The notes below the pieces were generated by a model. It saw nothing but the letters and a program-made list of their open reading frames with translations, was not told the origin of the DNA and did no database searches. Below are positions 16,997-25,406 of a stretch of DNA of 64,000 nt, piece by piece (the first letter of the stretch is position 1; each line of letters begins with the position of its first letter). The stretch covers positions 1 through 64,000 of the forward strand of contig MVQD01000087.1 in the NCBI GenBank assembly GCA_002067095.1, read 5' to 3'. The stretch is from Methanoregulaceae archaeon PtaB.Bin056. Its GTDB lineage: Archaea > Halobacteriota > Methanomicrobia > Methanomicrobiales > Methanospirillaceae. The position numbers were made by a program, and so were the translations under genes.

Positions 16997-17494
16997 ATGG
17001 ATATCTCTCTCCTGGCATTCGTCCATATCCTGGTTGCAGCAGCCGTCTGCTGGCTCAATTTCATAGTGATAGACTTACTCTTCAGGCTTCCCGCGGCAGG
17101 CGGCGTCGTGGGCGCAACCGCGATCGGGAGGCATATCGAGGCAAGGGGCGGTGCGCTCCCCGGAGGCATCATGATGGGAAACATCGTCTCATCCCCCGAT
17201 GCCTCGGCAGGGACCCTCCTCGCCGCATGCGGGGTCTTCATCGCGGGGGTTCCGGGAGGTCTGCTTGCAGCACTCCTTGTGTTCATCGGCAACCGCATCT
17301 GCCATGACCCGGGGTACGCAGGCACCACCGGCGCTGTTTCTGCGACATTCATCGTCTCGGGGTTCACTCTCTTCGGGTTCTCTCCGGCTGAGTTCATTGC
17401 AGGGATGGTGATCGCCATCCTCACGATCCAGGGCATCTCGCACCGGCATTCCAGCAGGCTCCTCGCCTACCTCTGGAGGGTGAGGGGAGGATGA
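16997..17494 (+). CDS. Eha hydrogenase membrane subunit (EhaB-like by position)
   Basis: A 165-residue membrane protein with about four hydrophobic segments. It is the first gene of the Eha operon, directly upstream of the EhaC homologue, and overlaps it by 4 bp. Order and size suggest EhaB, but EhaA cannot be excluded from sequence alone; only one of the two is present here. Charged residues in a loop (GRHIEARGGALPGG) and a glycine-rich core are the most distinctive features. It probably belongs to the membrane arm that couples ion flow to ferredoxin reduction. Confidence 0.7.
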   Translation: MDISLLAFVHILVAAAVCWLNFIVIDLLFRLPAAGGVVGATAIGRHIEARGGALPGGIMMGNIVSSPDASAGTLLAACGVFIAGVPGGLLAALLVFIGNRICHDPGYAGTTGAVSATFIVSGFTLFGFSPAEFIAGMVIAILTIQGISHRHSSRLLAYLWRVRGG

Positions 17495-17748
17495 ACCCGC
17501 AGGACGCCGCCCTCGCGGTATGTGCGGTCATCGCGGTATATGCCGCAATCAGGGTGGCGTTCGAGCCGGACACGCTCCGGAAACTCCCATTCCTCAATGT
17601 ACTCTCGTTTGCCATCGCAGGGAGCATCGCCCTCCTCCTGCCCCACCCGCTGAGCATCCTCGCCGCCGCGGCATACTTTGTCGGCACCACGCTCGAATCG
17701 AATGCCATCGCCAGCACCTACGCAGGAGGACTGGACCGCCGTGAATGA
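17491..17748 (+). CDS. ehaC: Energy-converting hydrogenase subunit EhaC (DUF2109)
   Basis: An 85-residue protein with three hydrophobic helices and the segment EPDTLRKLPFLNVLSFAIAG, typical of the DUF2109 family, which is EhaC. It overlaps both neighbours. It is a small membrane subunit without visible cofactor sites, likely structural within the membrane arm. Confidence 0.8.
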   Translation: MNPQDAALAVCAVIAVYAAIRVAFEPDTLRKLPFLNVLSFAIAGSIALLLPHPLSILAAAAYFVGTTLESNAIASTYAGGLDRRE

Positions 17749-17971
17749 GATGGTGGTGATGGCATTCGGCGCACTGGTCCTTGCGGGAGCGTTGCTGACC
17801 GTCTTAGAGCGTGATCCCTACCGGAAGATGATCTCGCTTGGCATCATGATCGGTGGGGCGATCCCATTCATCGTTGACCGGGGGCTCCTGGACGTCGCAA
17901 TCGCGGTTGCGCTCATCGCCCCTCTCTCGACCCTCTTCATCCTGATGACCTGCAGGAAGGGGGAGCAATGA
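17741..17971 (+). CDS. ehaD: Energy-converting hydrogenase subunit EhaD (DUF2108)
   Basis: A 76-residue protein with two to three membrane helices, ERDPYRKMISLGIMIGGAIPF being typical of DUF2108. The GTG at 17741 is chosen because it overlaps the EhaC stop and follows AGGAGGA, although the spacing is rather long; ATG 17750 is the alternative. The family resembles MnhC/NuoK-type small antiporter subunits. It overlaps EhaE by 4 bp. Confidence 0.78.
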   Translation: MNEMVVMAFGALVLAGALLTVLERDPYRKMISLGIMIGGAIPFIVDRGLLDVAIAVALIAPLSTLFILMTCRKGEQ

Positions 17972-18207
17972 ACCCGGAGTTCATCCTCGGGTTCCTGCTC
18001 CTGCTCGGCGGCACCATCGCATCGGCATTCCCGGTTCCAAAGACCTACCTGAACCGGTTGATCAACCTCGAGATCCCGGGATGGGGCCTTCTCCTGCTGA
18101 TGCTCTCCTACAACGAGGCGCTCGCTCTCCTGACATTCGGAGGGGTGTCGGCACTCAGCGTCTACATCTTCGTCCGGGTAATCCAAAAAAAGGAGGCAAC
18201 AGGATGA
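17968..18207 (+). CDS. ehaE: Energy-converting hydrogenase subunit EhaE (DUF2107)
   Basis: A 79-residue protein with two to three helices (EFILGFLLLLGGTIASAF, LPGWG-type turn EIPGWGLLLLML) that fits DUF2107. It overlaps EhaD and EhaF by 4 bp each. It is a membrane-arm subunit of unknown individual role. Confidence 0.78.
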   Translation: MNPEFILGFLLLLGGTIASAFPVPKTYLNRLINLEIPGWGLLLLMLSYNEALALLTFGGVSALSVYIFVRVIQKKEATG

Positions 18208-18653
18208 TCATCCAGAAGATCTCCAGGATCCTCTCAAACTTCGACAACATCCTGCCGGTCTTCGCTGCGGCCTGCGCTGCGATGTCGCTCCTTGTCATCC
18301 TCACCCTCCCCCTCCCCTACTCCGGGGACCAGCTCTATCCAAAGCAGATCGTGCCGGGAAGTTCCCTGAACCCCTATGACAGGGGTGGGCCGCCCTTCAC
18401 CCAGGCGGTCATCCATTCACAATACCCCGGGAACTCCCCGACCGCGGGGTATGTCACGGCCTACCTCACCCCGCTCTCGCTCTTTATTTCAGAGCATACC
18501 CTGTATATGGGAACCACCATCGTGGCGCATCCGGGAGGGATACTCGACGAGATACTCTACAACACGAGGGGCCTTGATACGGTTGTCGAGCCGACCATTC
18601 TCTTCGTTGCATTCGCCGTTGCGGCATATCTTTTCAGGAAGAGGGAGGCCTGA
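18204..18653 (+). CDS. ehaF: Energy-converting hydrogenase subunit EhaF (DUF2106)
   Basis: A 149-residue protein with one N-terminal helix, an external loop rich in proline and glycine (PKQIVPGSSLNPYDRGGPPF), one or two central hydrophobic stretches and a C-terminal helix, as in DUF2106/EhaF. The start overlaps the EhaE stop (ATGA). MnhB-like in general character. No cofactor motif is seen. Confidence 0.8.
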   Translation: MIIQKISRILSNFDNILPVFAAACAAMSLLVILTLPLPYSGDQLYPKQIVPGSSLNPYDRGGPPFTQAVIHSQYPGNSPTAGYVTAYLTPLSLFISEHTLYMGTTIVAHPGGILDEILYNTRGLDTVVEPTILFVAFAVAAYLFRKREA

Positions 18654-18658
18654 CAAGG

Positions 18659-19261
18659 ATGTGGAACGAGTACTCCATTGGCCTTGCAGCCGCTTTTGCG
18701 TGTGCCCTCGTTGCATTCCTGGCGCTCGTCTGGGAGCGGGACGACCTCCACAAGCTCCTCCTGGTCGACCTGGTCGAGACGGCGGCGCTCGCAGTCATCG
18801 CGCTGATCGGAACCGACCTTTCAGAAGCCCTGATCCTCCCCGGCCTCGTCGTGGGGATTGCCGAACTGCTCGCGCTCTCGCAGATATACCTGGTAAAGGA
18901 AGGGTACCAGCAACACCGGGTGAAGGGACTGAACATCGAGGTGATCATGCGGTCCCCGGCGACAGTCATCATTGCCACAATCCTCGCGGTGTACGGGATC
19001 ATCCTGTCAGGATTCACGGGCGGGGCCATCGCAGGTCTCGGGATTGTCTTCCTCCTGATGAGCAGGAGTTTCTCGGGCGATTTCCATGTCCTCGAGATGG
19101 CGAGCGGGATCTCGTGGGCACTCTGGGTAGCTGCGTTCTTTGTCTTCATGTTCGCCCCCGAATGGTGGTACCTGGCCCTGATGGGGGCCGCAATTGGAAT
19201 CCTCATGAAGGTGATCACCAAGATGTCCCTTGTCGGCGCCATGTGGGGTGACCAGGAATGA
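18659..19261 (+). CDS. ehaG: Energy-converting hydrogenase subunit EhaG (DUF2105)
   Basis: A 200-residue protein with six or so membrane helices and the block ERDDLHKLLLVDLVETAALAVI typical of DUF2105/EhaG. It lies 5 bp after EhaF and overlaps EhaH by 4 bp. The charged pairs inside helices (D, E near residues 35-40) could take part in ion transfer; this is inference. Confidence 0.8.
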   Translation: MWNEYSIGLAAAFACALVAFLALVWERDDLHKLLLVDLVETAALAVIALIGTDLSEALILPGLVVGIAELLALSQIYLVKEGYQQHRVKGLNIEVIMRSPATVIIATILAVYGIILSGFTGGAIAGLGIVFLLMSRSFSGDFHVLEMASGISWALWVAAFFVFMFAPEWWYLALMGAAIGILMKVITKMSLVGAMWGDQE

Positions 19262-19911
19262 ACGAGATCGGGGGAGCACCCCTCTTCTTCCTGGAGTTTG
19301 GGGACATCGTGATCTACTTCACGCCTTTTACTCTCACTCTCTTCCTCCTGGCGCTCGTCTTTTCTGTATTCGTGCTGGTGAGCCGGCCCGAGCGCCAGAT
19401 CGACATCGCCTTTGGCGGCGATGCCTACTACGCAAAGGAGATCTCGCTTTCGGAACTGCGGTTCCGCAGGTTCATGTCGATAGCCTGCGGGCTCGCCTGC
19501 ATGGGGGCGATGGTCACGGGGGATGTCTTCGATTTCACCCTCTTTGTCTCGCTCGTGGGTATCTGCAACGTGGGGATCGTTGCGGCGGTCAGGAGCAGGC
19601 ATGTCCAGAACGCCGCCTACCAGTATGGACTTGTGGCGCTCGCGGGGACCGTCCCGATGTTTGCGGCAGCGGCAATGGTTGCCGCAACGACCGGGACCCT
19701 CTCGATGCTCGAACTTGCGAAGGGAACCGCGACAGTCCCCGTTGCCGCACGGGCCCTCCTCGTCCTCGGCGTGATGGGTGAGGGGATGGCCCCCTTCTAC
19801 GCGGCCAAGGCCGAGATGTTCAGGGCACCCGGTGCTCCCTACGTGATCATGTGCTCACTCTCGTCACTCCTCATATTCCTGCGGGTGGCCGAGGTGATCC
19901 TCCTGATTTGA
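19258..19911 (+). CDS. ehaH: Energy-converting hydrogenase subunit EhaH
   Basis: A 217-residue membrane protein related to the antiporter-like NuoL/M/N family but much shorter, as is normal for EhaH. Seen: about six helices, the motif LRFRRFMSIACGLACMGAMV and a conserved lysine near the end of LGVMGEGMAPFYAAKAEMF. It is probably part of the ion-pumping channel. It overlaps EhaG by 4 bp. Confidence 0.8.
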   Translation: MNEIGGAPLFFLEFGDIVIYFTPFTLTLFLLALVFSVFVLVSRPERQIDIAFGGDAYYAKEISLSELRFRRFMSIACGLACMGAMVTGDVFDFTLFVSLVGICNVGIVAAVRSRHVQNAAYQYGLVALAGTVPMFAAAAMVAATTGTLSMLELAKGTATVPVAARALLVLGVMGEGMAPFYAAKAEMFRAPGAPYVIMCSLSSLLIFLRVAEVILLI

Positions 19912-19920
19912 GGTGATGGA

Positions 19921-20124
19921 ATGAAGAAGAAGTATGCCCTTGCCCTGATGCTGGGTGCGGCGGTCCCGGGAGCGGGAGCGATCGTCCTCAATCACCTGGG
20001 GATCATCCCCTTCTGGGCCTATGCAGCGGTCCTGATCGCCGGGTTCCCCCTCTTCCTGCTGGGGCTTGGGCTTTTCTGGATGGCCCGCGAGGGAAAGGCA
20101 GACGTCCCATTCCTGGGGTACTAG
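19921..20124 (+). CDS. Small Eha membrane subunit (EhaI by position)
   Basis: A 67-residue protein with two membrane helices (ALALMLGAAVPGAGAIVLNH and PFWAYAAVLIAGFPLFLLG). It lies between EhaH and EhaJ, the EhaI position in Methanothermobacter. The ribosome site is GAGGTGATGG just before the ATG. Assignment rests on position and topology. Confidence 0.65.
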   Translation: MKKKYALALMLGAAVPGAGAIVLNHLGIIPFWAYAAVLIAGFPLFLLGLGLFWMAREGKADVPFLGY

Positions 20125-20126
20125 CA

Positions 20127-20969
20127 ATGATCGCCGAGTTGCTCTTTGCCACCTTCTTCGGGCTCCTGCTCCTTGGTATCCACCGGAAGGTGATTGCCCG
20201 TATCCAGAGGAGACCAGGCCCCCCGGTCTGGCAGGAGATCCTCCACATGCTGAAGTTCTCCTTCAAGACCACGTGGGTCCCCGCAACCGCAAGCGCGGCC
20301 CTCTTCGTGGGAGTCGTGCTGGTCGCAATCGGCATCTGGACTGCGGCGCTCCTCGTTATCCTCTCGGGGGGAAGCCTCCTTGTGATCTTTGCCATCTACA
20401 TGCTTCACAAGATCGTCGAGCACGGGTTTGGACTCTCGTCGGGGTCTCCCTACGGAAAGTTCGGCGGTGTCCGCTCGGTCATCTCTGCAGCCTCAGAGAT
20501 CCCGCTCTTTGTCACCGTGGCGGCGATCGCAATCTTCACGAAATCGCTGATGATATCGGATATCGTCGCCTACCAGGAAGTCCACGGCCCGCTTCTTGCC
20601 ACCATCCCGCTCGCAGCAGTTGCCATGTATGTGGTCCTCCTCTCCAAGATGCCGTTTGGGCCCTTCTCGATAGTGGAGAGCAAGGAACTCGTGAGCGGGT
20701 ACAAGACTGAACATTTCGGAGTATGGAGGGCAGGCCTCGAGGTCTGCAACGGGTTAAAGACGTATGTCCTCCTCATGACATTCATCCTCGTCTTCATCGG
20801 AAGCCTTCCTTTCTGGATGATCCTCGTTGCAATGATCCTGGTTACCGTCTCCCTCTCGTTCGTATGCGCCCTCTCCCCCATGCTCTCGCCGTACGACAGC
20901 GTCACAATCCAGACGCTGATCGCCGGGCTCATGGTGGCATACGTTGCCCTCCTCGGGGTGATGTCATGA
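20127..20969 (+). CDS. ehaJ: Energy-converting hydrogenase subunit EhaJ (NuoH-like)
   Basis: A 280-residue member of the complex I subunit 1 family, the membrane anchor that links the hydrogenase module to the ion channel. Diagnostic blocks: GIHRKVIARIQRRPGPPVWQE near residue 15, FSIVESKELVSGYKTEHFGVW near 175 and about eight helices. It starts 2 bp after the EhaI stop and overlaps the next gene by 4 bp. Confidence 0.9.
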   Translation: MIAELLFATFFGLLLLGIHRKVIARIQRRPGPPVWQEILHMLKFSFKTTWVPATASAALFVGVVLVAIGIWTAALLVILSGGSLLVIFAIYMLHKIVEHGFGLSSGSPYGKFGGVRSVISAASEIPLFVTVAAIAIFTKSLMISDIVAYQEVHGPLLATIPLAAVAMYVVLLSKMPFGPFSIVESKELVSGYKTEHFGVWRAGLEVCNGLKTYVLLMTFILVFIGSLPFWMILVAMILVTVSLSFVCALSPMLSPYDSVTIQTLIAGLMVAYVALLGVMS

Positions 20970-21208
20970 TCAGAGAAGTATTGGTGCTTGCCACCCTGAT
21001 CTATCTCCTGGTAATTGCCGTGCAGTTGATAGACAGGCCGGCCCTCTGGCTTCAGAGCCTTGCAGTCGCCGCCGCTCTCGGCCTGGCAGCAGGGGTCTAC
21101 TGGTTCCGCGAGGAACTCCGTCTTGGGAGGTGGGAAGCGGTCGCGCTGTGGGCCGCGGTCCTCCTCTTTGTCGCATACGGCCTTGCAAGGCTGGGAGGCC
21201 TGGTATGA
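20966..21208 (+). CDS. Small Eha membrane subunit (EhaK or EhaL)
   Basis: An 80-residue protein with three membrane helices, between EhaJ and EhaM. Methanothermobacter has two small genes (ehaK, ehaL) here; only one is present in this window. It overlaps both neighbours by 4 bp. I cannot tell K from L without alignment. Confidence 0.65.
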   Translation: MIREVLVLATLIYLLVIAVQLIDRPALWLQSLAVAAALGLAAGVYWFREELRLGRWEAVALWAAVLLFVAYGLARLGGLV

Positions 21209-21594
21209 GGGAGCCGATGTACGAGAAAGACCTCACCGCCATGAAATACGCGATACTCGAGAGCCGGCGCCACGACGGGATGGTGCGGGAGATTGCCGCC
21301 GAGATTGGCGTCCCCCAGCTTCGGATGCGGCGCTACCTCATGGACCGCTTCGACATGCTCCTCCTCGAGAACCTGCCCGCACGGTACGAGCAGGGGAAGA
21401 AGATAAGGGAGGACTCACCCGAACCCGAGCGGCAGCTGGGATCACACCTCTACACGCATGCCGTTCCGATTATCGACAGGGAGGCGATGGAGCAGATACT
21501 CAAAAGCGTCAGGGAGATGGTCCGCAAGGGGACTCCCCTCGACCAGGCCATCCATTCCGGAAGGGAGAGGATGCGAAAGGAGATCACCGCATGA
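21205..21594 (+). CDS. ehaM: Energy-converting hydrogenase subunit EhaM (DUF1959)
   Basis: A 129-residue soluble protein with the DUF1959 opening YEKDLTAMKYAILESRRHD and an overall helical, charged composition. It should sit on the cytoplasmic arm near the hydrogenase subunits. It has a tail EQGKKIREDSPEPERQLGSH linking two helical parts. It overlaps the preceding membrane subunit and EhaN by 4 bp each. Confidence 0.85.
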   Translation: MREPMYEKDLTAMKYAILESRRHDGMVREIAAEIGVPQLRMRRYLMDRFDMLLLENLPARYEQGKKIREDSPEPERQLGSHLYTHAVPIIDREAMEQILKSVREMVRKGTPLDQAIHSGRERMRKEITA

Positions 21595-22043
21595 CCCTGC
21601 TCCAGTCCCTGAAAAACCTCGTCCGGTCAAAATCCATCCACGTGGCGTACGTTGACGTCGGGTCCTGCAACGGCTGCGATATCGAGGTCCTGGCATGCCT
21701 GGCCCCGCGGTACGATATCGAGCAGTACGGGATCTTCGTGCACAACAACCCGCGGGAAGCAGATGTCCTCCTGGTAATCGGGGCCTACACTCCCGGATGG
21801 GAGGAGAAGCTCGAGGGTCTCTGGGAGAAGATCCCGGATCCCAAGGTTGCGATTGCGATCGGCAACTGCCCCATATCGGGATGCCTCTTTGCCCGTCCCC
21901 ACACCCTCGTGGATCCCCCTGTCGCAAAGCACATCCCGATCGCCGCGCAGGTCCCGGGATGCCCGCCGAGGCCGACCGAGATCCTCTCGGCGATCCTCTC
22001 CGTGGCACCAACCGTCTTCAAGGACTACGAGGTGAGGAAATGA
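21591..22043 (+). CDS. ehaN: [NiFe] hydrogenase small subunit EhaN
   Basis: A 150-residue NuoB-like subunit that carries the proximal [4Fe-4S] cluster. All four expected ligand motifs are present: SCNGCDIE near residue 25, GNCPISGC near 92 and PGCPPRP near 123. It passes electrons from the nickel site in EhaO to the polyferredoxin and ferredoxin. It overlaps EhaM and EhaO by 4 bp each. Confidence 0.95.
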   Translation: MTLLQSLKNLVRSKSIHVAYVDVGSCNGCDIEVLACLAPRYDIEQYGIFVHNNPREADVLLVIGAYTPGWEEKLEGLWEKIPDPKVAIAIGNCPISGCLFARPHTLVDPPVAKHIPIAAQVPGCPPRPTEILSAILSVAPTVFKDYEVRK

Positions 22044-23131
22044 CGAAGCGGACGGTAGATGTCTCCATCCCTGTCGGCCCGGTCCACCCCTGCTGGAAGG
22101 AACCGGCGAGGGTCAAGTGCGAGACCCGGGGGGAGTTTGTCCTCTCCGCCGAGGTTGAGCTCGGCTACATGAAGAAGGGGATCGAGCGGATCATGCGTGG
22201 GAGGCCCTGGCAGGAGGTGATGTTTCTCGCAGAGCGGGTCTGCGGGATCTGCTCGGTCATCCACAACATGGTATTCATCGAGGCCCTCGAGAAGATCAGC
22301 GCCATCCCCGTCCCCGAGCGGGCGGCACTCCTCCGGGTGATCGTAAACGAACTCGACCGGATGCAGAGCCACATCCTTGCCAATTTCTCTTACTGCTACA
22401 CCATCGAGCACGAGACGCTCGGGATGTATCTCCTGGATACACGAGAGAGGGTCATGGACGAACTTGAACGGATCACAGGGGCACGAGTCACCTGTGCCTA
22501 CATTGTCCCCGGAGGGGTGCGGTTTGACCTCCGGCCAGAGGACGCCCACCACCTCAGGGCAGGCCTGGATGCGCTCGAGCGCGACATCACCCGTTACATG
22601 GGAATGTTCGAGCATGGCCCCCTGATCGCTCTGAGGAGCCGGGGGATCGGTATCCTCACAAGGGAGGCTGCGGAAGAAGCGTATGCGGTGGGCCCCACTG
22701 CCCGTGCGAGCGGCATTCCCGGTATCGACCGCAGGCTCCGGCACCCCACCTACCAGAAGCTTGGGTTTGCCCCCGTCTCCCGCCAGGAGGGTGACAATTT
22801 TGCGAGGATCATGGTCAGGTTCCAGGAGGTGCTCCAGAGCATCGGCCTCATTCGAAAGTGTCTCGATATCCTCCCCGAGGGCCCAATCCGTGGCGGCGGG
22901 ATCCCGGGGGCAGGAGAGATCGCATACTCGGGCGAGGCGCCCCGTGGGGAGCTCTCCTACTTCATCAGGACCGATGAGGCAGGGAGGGTGGTCGAGATCT
23001 CCATCCAGACGCCTTCGATCATGAACATCGAGGCCTGCTGCCACTACATGCTAAAAGGGGTCGCCTCACTCGCGGATGTCCCCTCCACGTTTGTCTCTTC
23101 GGACCCCTGCATTGCCTGCACGGAGCGGTGA
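22040..23131 (+). CDS. ehaO: [NiFe] hydrogenase large subunit EhaO
   Basis: A 363-residue NuoD-like subunit with the nickel site. Both CxxC ligand pairs are intact: ERVCGICSVIHN near residue 70 and DPCIACTER at the C-terminus. Only three residues follow the last ligand cysteine, so no C-terminal peptide needs to be cut off, as in other energy-converting hydrogenases. It oxidises H2 using the ion gradient to reduce ferredoxin. Confidence 0.95.
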   Translation: MTKRTVDVSIPVGPVHPCWKEPARVKCETRGEFVLSAEVELGYMKKGIERIMRGRPWQEVMFLAERVCGICSVIHNMVFIEALEKISAIPVPERAALLRVIVNELDRMQSHILANFSYCYTIEHETLGMYLLDTRERVMDELERITGARVTCAYIVPGGVRFDLRPEDAHHLRAGLDALERDITRYMGMFEHGPLIALRSRGIGILTREAAEEAYAVGPTARASGIPGIDRRLRHPTYQKLGFAPVSRQEGDNFARIMVRFQEVLQSIGLIRKCLDILPEGPIRGGGIPGAGEIAYSGEAPRGELSYFIRTDEAGRVVEISIQTPSIMNIEACCHYMLKGVASLADVPSTFVSSDPCIACTER

Positions 23132-23132
23132 T

Positions 23133-23744
23133 ATGCCACTCTCACTCGTCTACTACGCAAAGGAGTTCTTCAGGGGAGAATGGGCGCGGAAATTTTTAGC
23201 CGCAAAGACCGCCCCCCTCGAAATACCCCCCTACTTCCGCAACTATCCCGAGCTTACTGGGAAGACCTGCACCCACCACCTCTTCTGCATGATGGCGTGC
23301 CCGGCTCCCGGCGCAATAGACGTCATCAGGACACCCGAAGGCTGGATGCCCCGCATTCATATCGGCCACTGCATCCGGTGCGGCCTCTGCGTCGAGGCGT
23401 GCCCGAACGGGGTGCTCTCGAGCGGTCGGATCCTCGAGTCGATCTTCTATGACAACACCAGGCTCTCGTTCTCGTTTCGGATCGACGTCGACCAGACGAA
23501 GTGCATGGGATGCGGGAACTGTGCGGTGGCATGCCCTGTGAACAAGCTGATCGATGCCCAGATGTCGCACGGCGGGCGTGCGTCCACCGACGATCTCCTG
23601 CTCAAGGTACGCGAGGGGAAATGCCAGGTGCTCCACGTGGAGAAATGCACGGGATGCAAGACCTGCGAGCACCACTGCCCGAACGAGGCGATCCGTGTCG
23701 CCCGTCTCCTCGAAGCGGTCCATGCACCTGAGGAGGACCCATGA
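23133..23744 (+). CDS. ehaP: Eha polyferredoxin subunit (EhaP type)
   Basis: A 203-residue iron-sulfur protein. Three clear CxxCxxCxxxC clusters are seen (CIRCGLCVEACPNG near 79, CMGCGNCAVACPVN near 125, CTGCKTCEHHCPNE near 172) plus an extra cysteine set near 45-53 (CTHHLFCMMACP). It shuttles electrons from EhaN to ferredoxin or directly to the next genes' product. It overlaps FwdD by 4 bp, which ties it physically to the formylmethanofuran dehydrogenase genes. It is shorter than Methanothermobacter EhaP/EhaQ, as I recall them. Confidence 0.82.
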   Translation: MPLSLVYYAKEFFRGEWARKFLAAKTAPLEIPPYFRNYPELTGKTCTHHLFCMMACPAPGAIDVIRTPEGWMPRIHIGHCIRCGLCVEACPNGVLSSGRILESIFYDNTRLSFSFRIDVDQTKCMGCGNCAVACPVNKLIDAQMSHGGRASTDDLLLKVREGKCQVLHVEKCTGCKTCEHHCPNEAIRVARLLEAVHAPEEDP

Positions 23745-24130
23745 ACTTCCTCCTCAACACCGGGCGGACGATAAGGCAGGGGTCTTCCGTCGAGCGTAAG
23801 AACTCCGCGACGTACCGCGAGGAGGCATCTGCGGTCTCCATGAACCCGGTCGACATGTTTGAGATGATGGTGGAGCAGGGAGACCGCGTCAGGGTGAAGA
23901 GCGGTTCCGGCGAGGTGGTGATGTGGGTGAGGCCAGACCCGGGACTCGGTCGGGGAAAGGTCTTTGTCTGCCTCGGGCCTTATGCGAACCACCTGATCGG
24001 CACCGAGACACATGGCACGGGGATGCCAGACTTCAAGTCCACACCGGTGAGTATCGAACCGACAGAAGAACCGGTGCCGTCCGTGGCAGTGCTGATGCGG
24101 CAGTGCGGAGGTGTCCCCTATGAAGGTTGA
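23741..24130 (+). CDS. fwdD: Formylmethanofuran dehydrogenase subunit D
   Basis: A 129-residue molybdopterin-dinucleotide-binding protein, the separate C-terminal domain of the pterin enzyme. Seen: EEASAVSMNPVDMFEMMVEQGDRVRVKSG (in part), FVCLGPYANHLIG and TETHGTGMPDFKS, where the family contacts the pterin. Works with FwdB in reducing CO2 to formate for the first step of methanogenesis. It starts inside the EhaP stop and overlaps FwdB by 11 bp. Confidence 0.93.
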   Translation: MNFLLNTGRTIRQGSSVERKNSATYREEASAVSMNPVDMFEMMVEQGDRVRVKSGSGEVVMWVRPDPGLGRGKVFVCLGPYANHLIGTETHGTGMPDFKSTPVSIEPTEEPVPSVAVLMRQCGGVPYEG

Positions 24131-25406
24131 AGACGTGGTCTGTCCCTTCTGCGGCTGCCTCTGCGACGACCTTGTCGTAGAGGTCGAAGGCACCAGGGTG
24201 GTGAACGTTGAGAACGGCTGTACCCTCGCCAACGAGAAGTTCATGGGCGACCACCGCCTGAAAGCGCCGATCCGGCGGGCCGGGAATGCATGGGAGGAGA
24301 TATCATACGACGAGGCGATCGAGGAGACCGCCGCAATCCTGCTCGATGCCGATCGCCCTCTCCTCTACGGGTGGAGCGGGACGTTCGGCGAAGCGCAGAG
24401 CGTGGGCGTCCACCTCGCCGAACTCCTCGGAGCGGTCATCGACAACACCTCGACTGTCTGCCATGGCCCCTCCATCATGGCAATCCAGGAGGTCGGCCAT
24501 CCCGGGTGCACGCTCGGGCAGGTGAAGAACAGGGCGGACGTGGTGGTATACTGGGCGGCCAACCCCATCGAGGCCCATCCCCGGCACATGAGCCGCTACA
24601 CCACCTTTTGCGACGGGTTCTTTGTGAAGAGCGCCTTCAGGGAACGGAAGGTGATAGTCGTTGATGTCCGGGAGACTGAATCGTCGCAGGTGGCAGACGA
24701 GTTCGTGAAGGTGAATCCCGGCGGTGACTACGCGGTCCTCTCCGCGCTCAGGGCGATTGTCAGGGGGAAGCGCGACCTCATCCCTGCGACTGTCGAAGGA
24801 GTGTCGCGCGAGCAGCTCTTCCGCGTCGCAGATCTCTGCATGTCTGCGAAATTCGGCGCGATATTCTTTGGTGTCGGCCTTACGATGGCCCAGGGGAAGT
24901 ACAAGAATATCAGGAACGCAATCGAGCTCACGGAGGAGCTCAACCGGCACACCAAGTTCACCATCTCGCCGATGCGCGGACACTGGAACGTATACGGCTC
25001 AAACGAGGTCTTCACGTGGATTACCGGCTACCCGTACGCCGTCGACTTTGCGAGGGGCATCGCCTTTTACAACCCGGGCGAGACCACGAGCGTCGATATC
25101 CTCAGGAGGGGCGAATGCGACGCATGCCTCGTCGTGGCAAGCGATCCCGGGGCACACTTTCCCCGGGCCTGCGCCGAGCACCTGGCCCGGATCCCCACCG
25201 TGCAGATCGACCCGCACGTCAATGCCACCACCCACCTCTCGCGGATCCAGATCCCGGTGGCGGTGACGGGAATAGACGCCGAAGGGACTGCCTATCGCAT
25301 GGACGGTGTGCCTATCCGGACCCGGAGGCTCTTTTACGGGAACTACCCGGACGATCTCGACGTCCTGGAGAAGTTGTACCGCATCATCAGGGAGGCGAGG
25401 GGATAA
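24120..25406 (+). CDS. fwdB: Formylmethanofuran dehydrogenase subunit B
   Basis: A 428-residue W/Mo-pterin catalytic subunit. The [4Fe-4S] motif CPFCGCLCDD...C lies at residues 8-34, and C114 in STVCHGPS is the expected metal ligand, so this is the cysteine and not the selenocysteine form. The ATG at 24120 is chosen because GGAGGTG lies 6 bp upstream; GTG 24111 is less likely. It reduces CO2 to formate with electrons from ferredoxin, the formate being passed to FwdA by a tunnel. Confidence 0.95.
   Translation: MKVEDVVCPFCGCLCDDLVVEVEGTRVVNVENGCTLANEKFMGDHRLKAPIRRAGNAWEEISYDEAIEETAAILLDADRPLLYGWSGTFGEAQSVGVHLAELLGAVIDNTSTVCHGPSIMAIQEVGHPGCTLGQVKNRADVVVYWAANPIEAHPRHMSRYTTFCDGFFVKSAFRERKVIVVDVRETESSQVADEFVKVNPGGDYAVLSALRAIVRGKRDLIPATVEGVSREQLFRVADLCMSAKFGAIFFGVGLTMAQGKYKNIRNAIELTEELNRHTKFTISPMRGHWNVYGSNEVFTWITGYPYAVDFARGIAFYNPGETTSVDILRRGECDACLVVASDPGAHFPRACAEHLARIPTVQIDPHVNATTHLSRIQIPVAVTGIDAEGTAYRMDGVPIRTRRLFYGNYPDDLDVLEKLYRIIREARG

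Noticed and set aside
24120-25406. Possible selenocysteine form of FwdB
   Set aside because: The metal-binding position is an ordinary cysteine codon (C114) and no in-frame TGA occurs.
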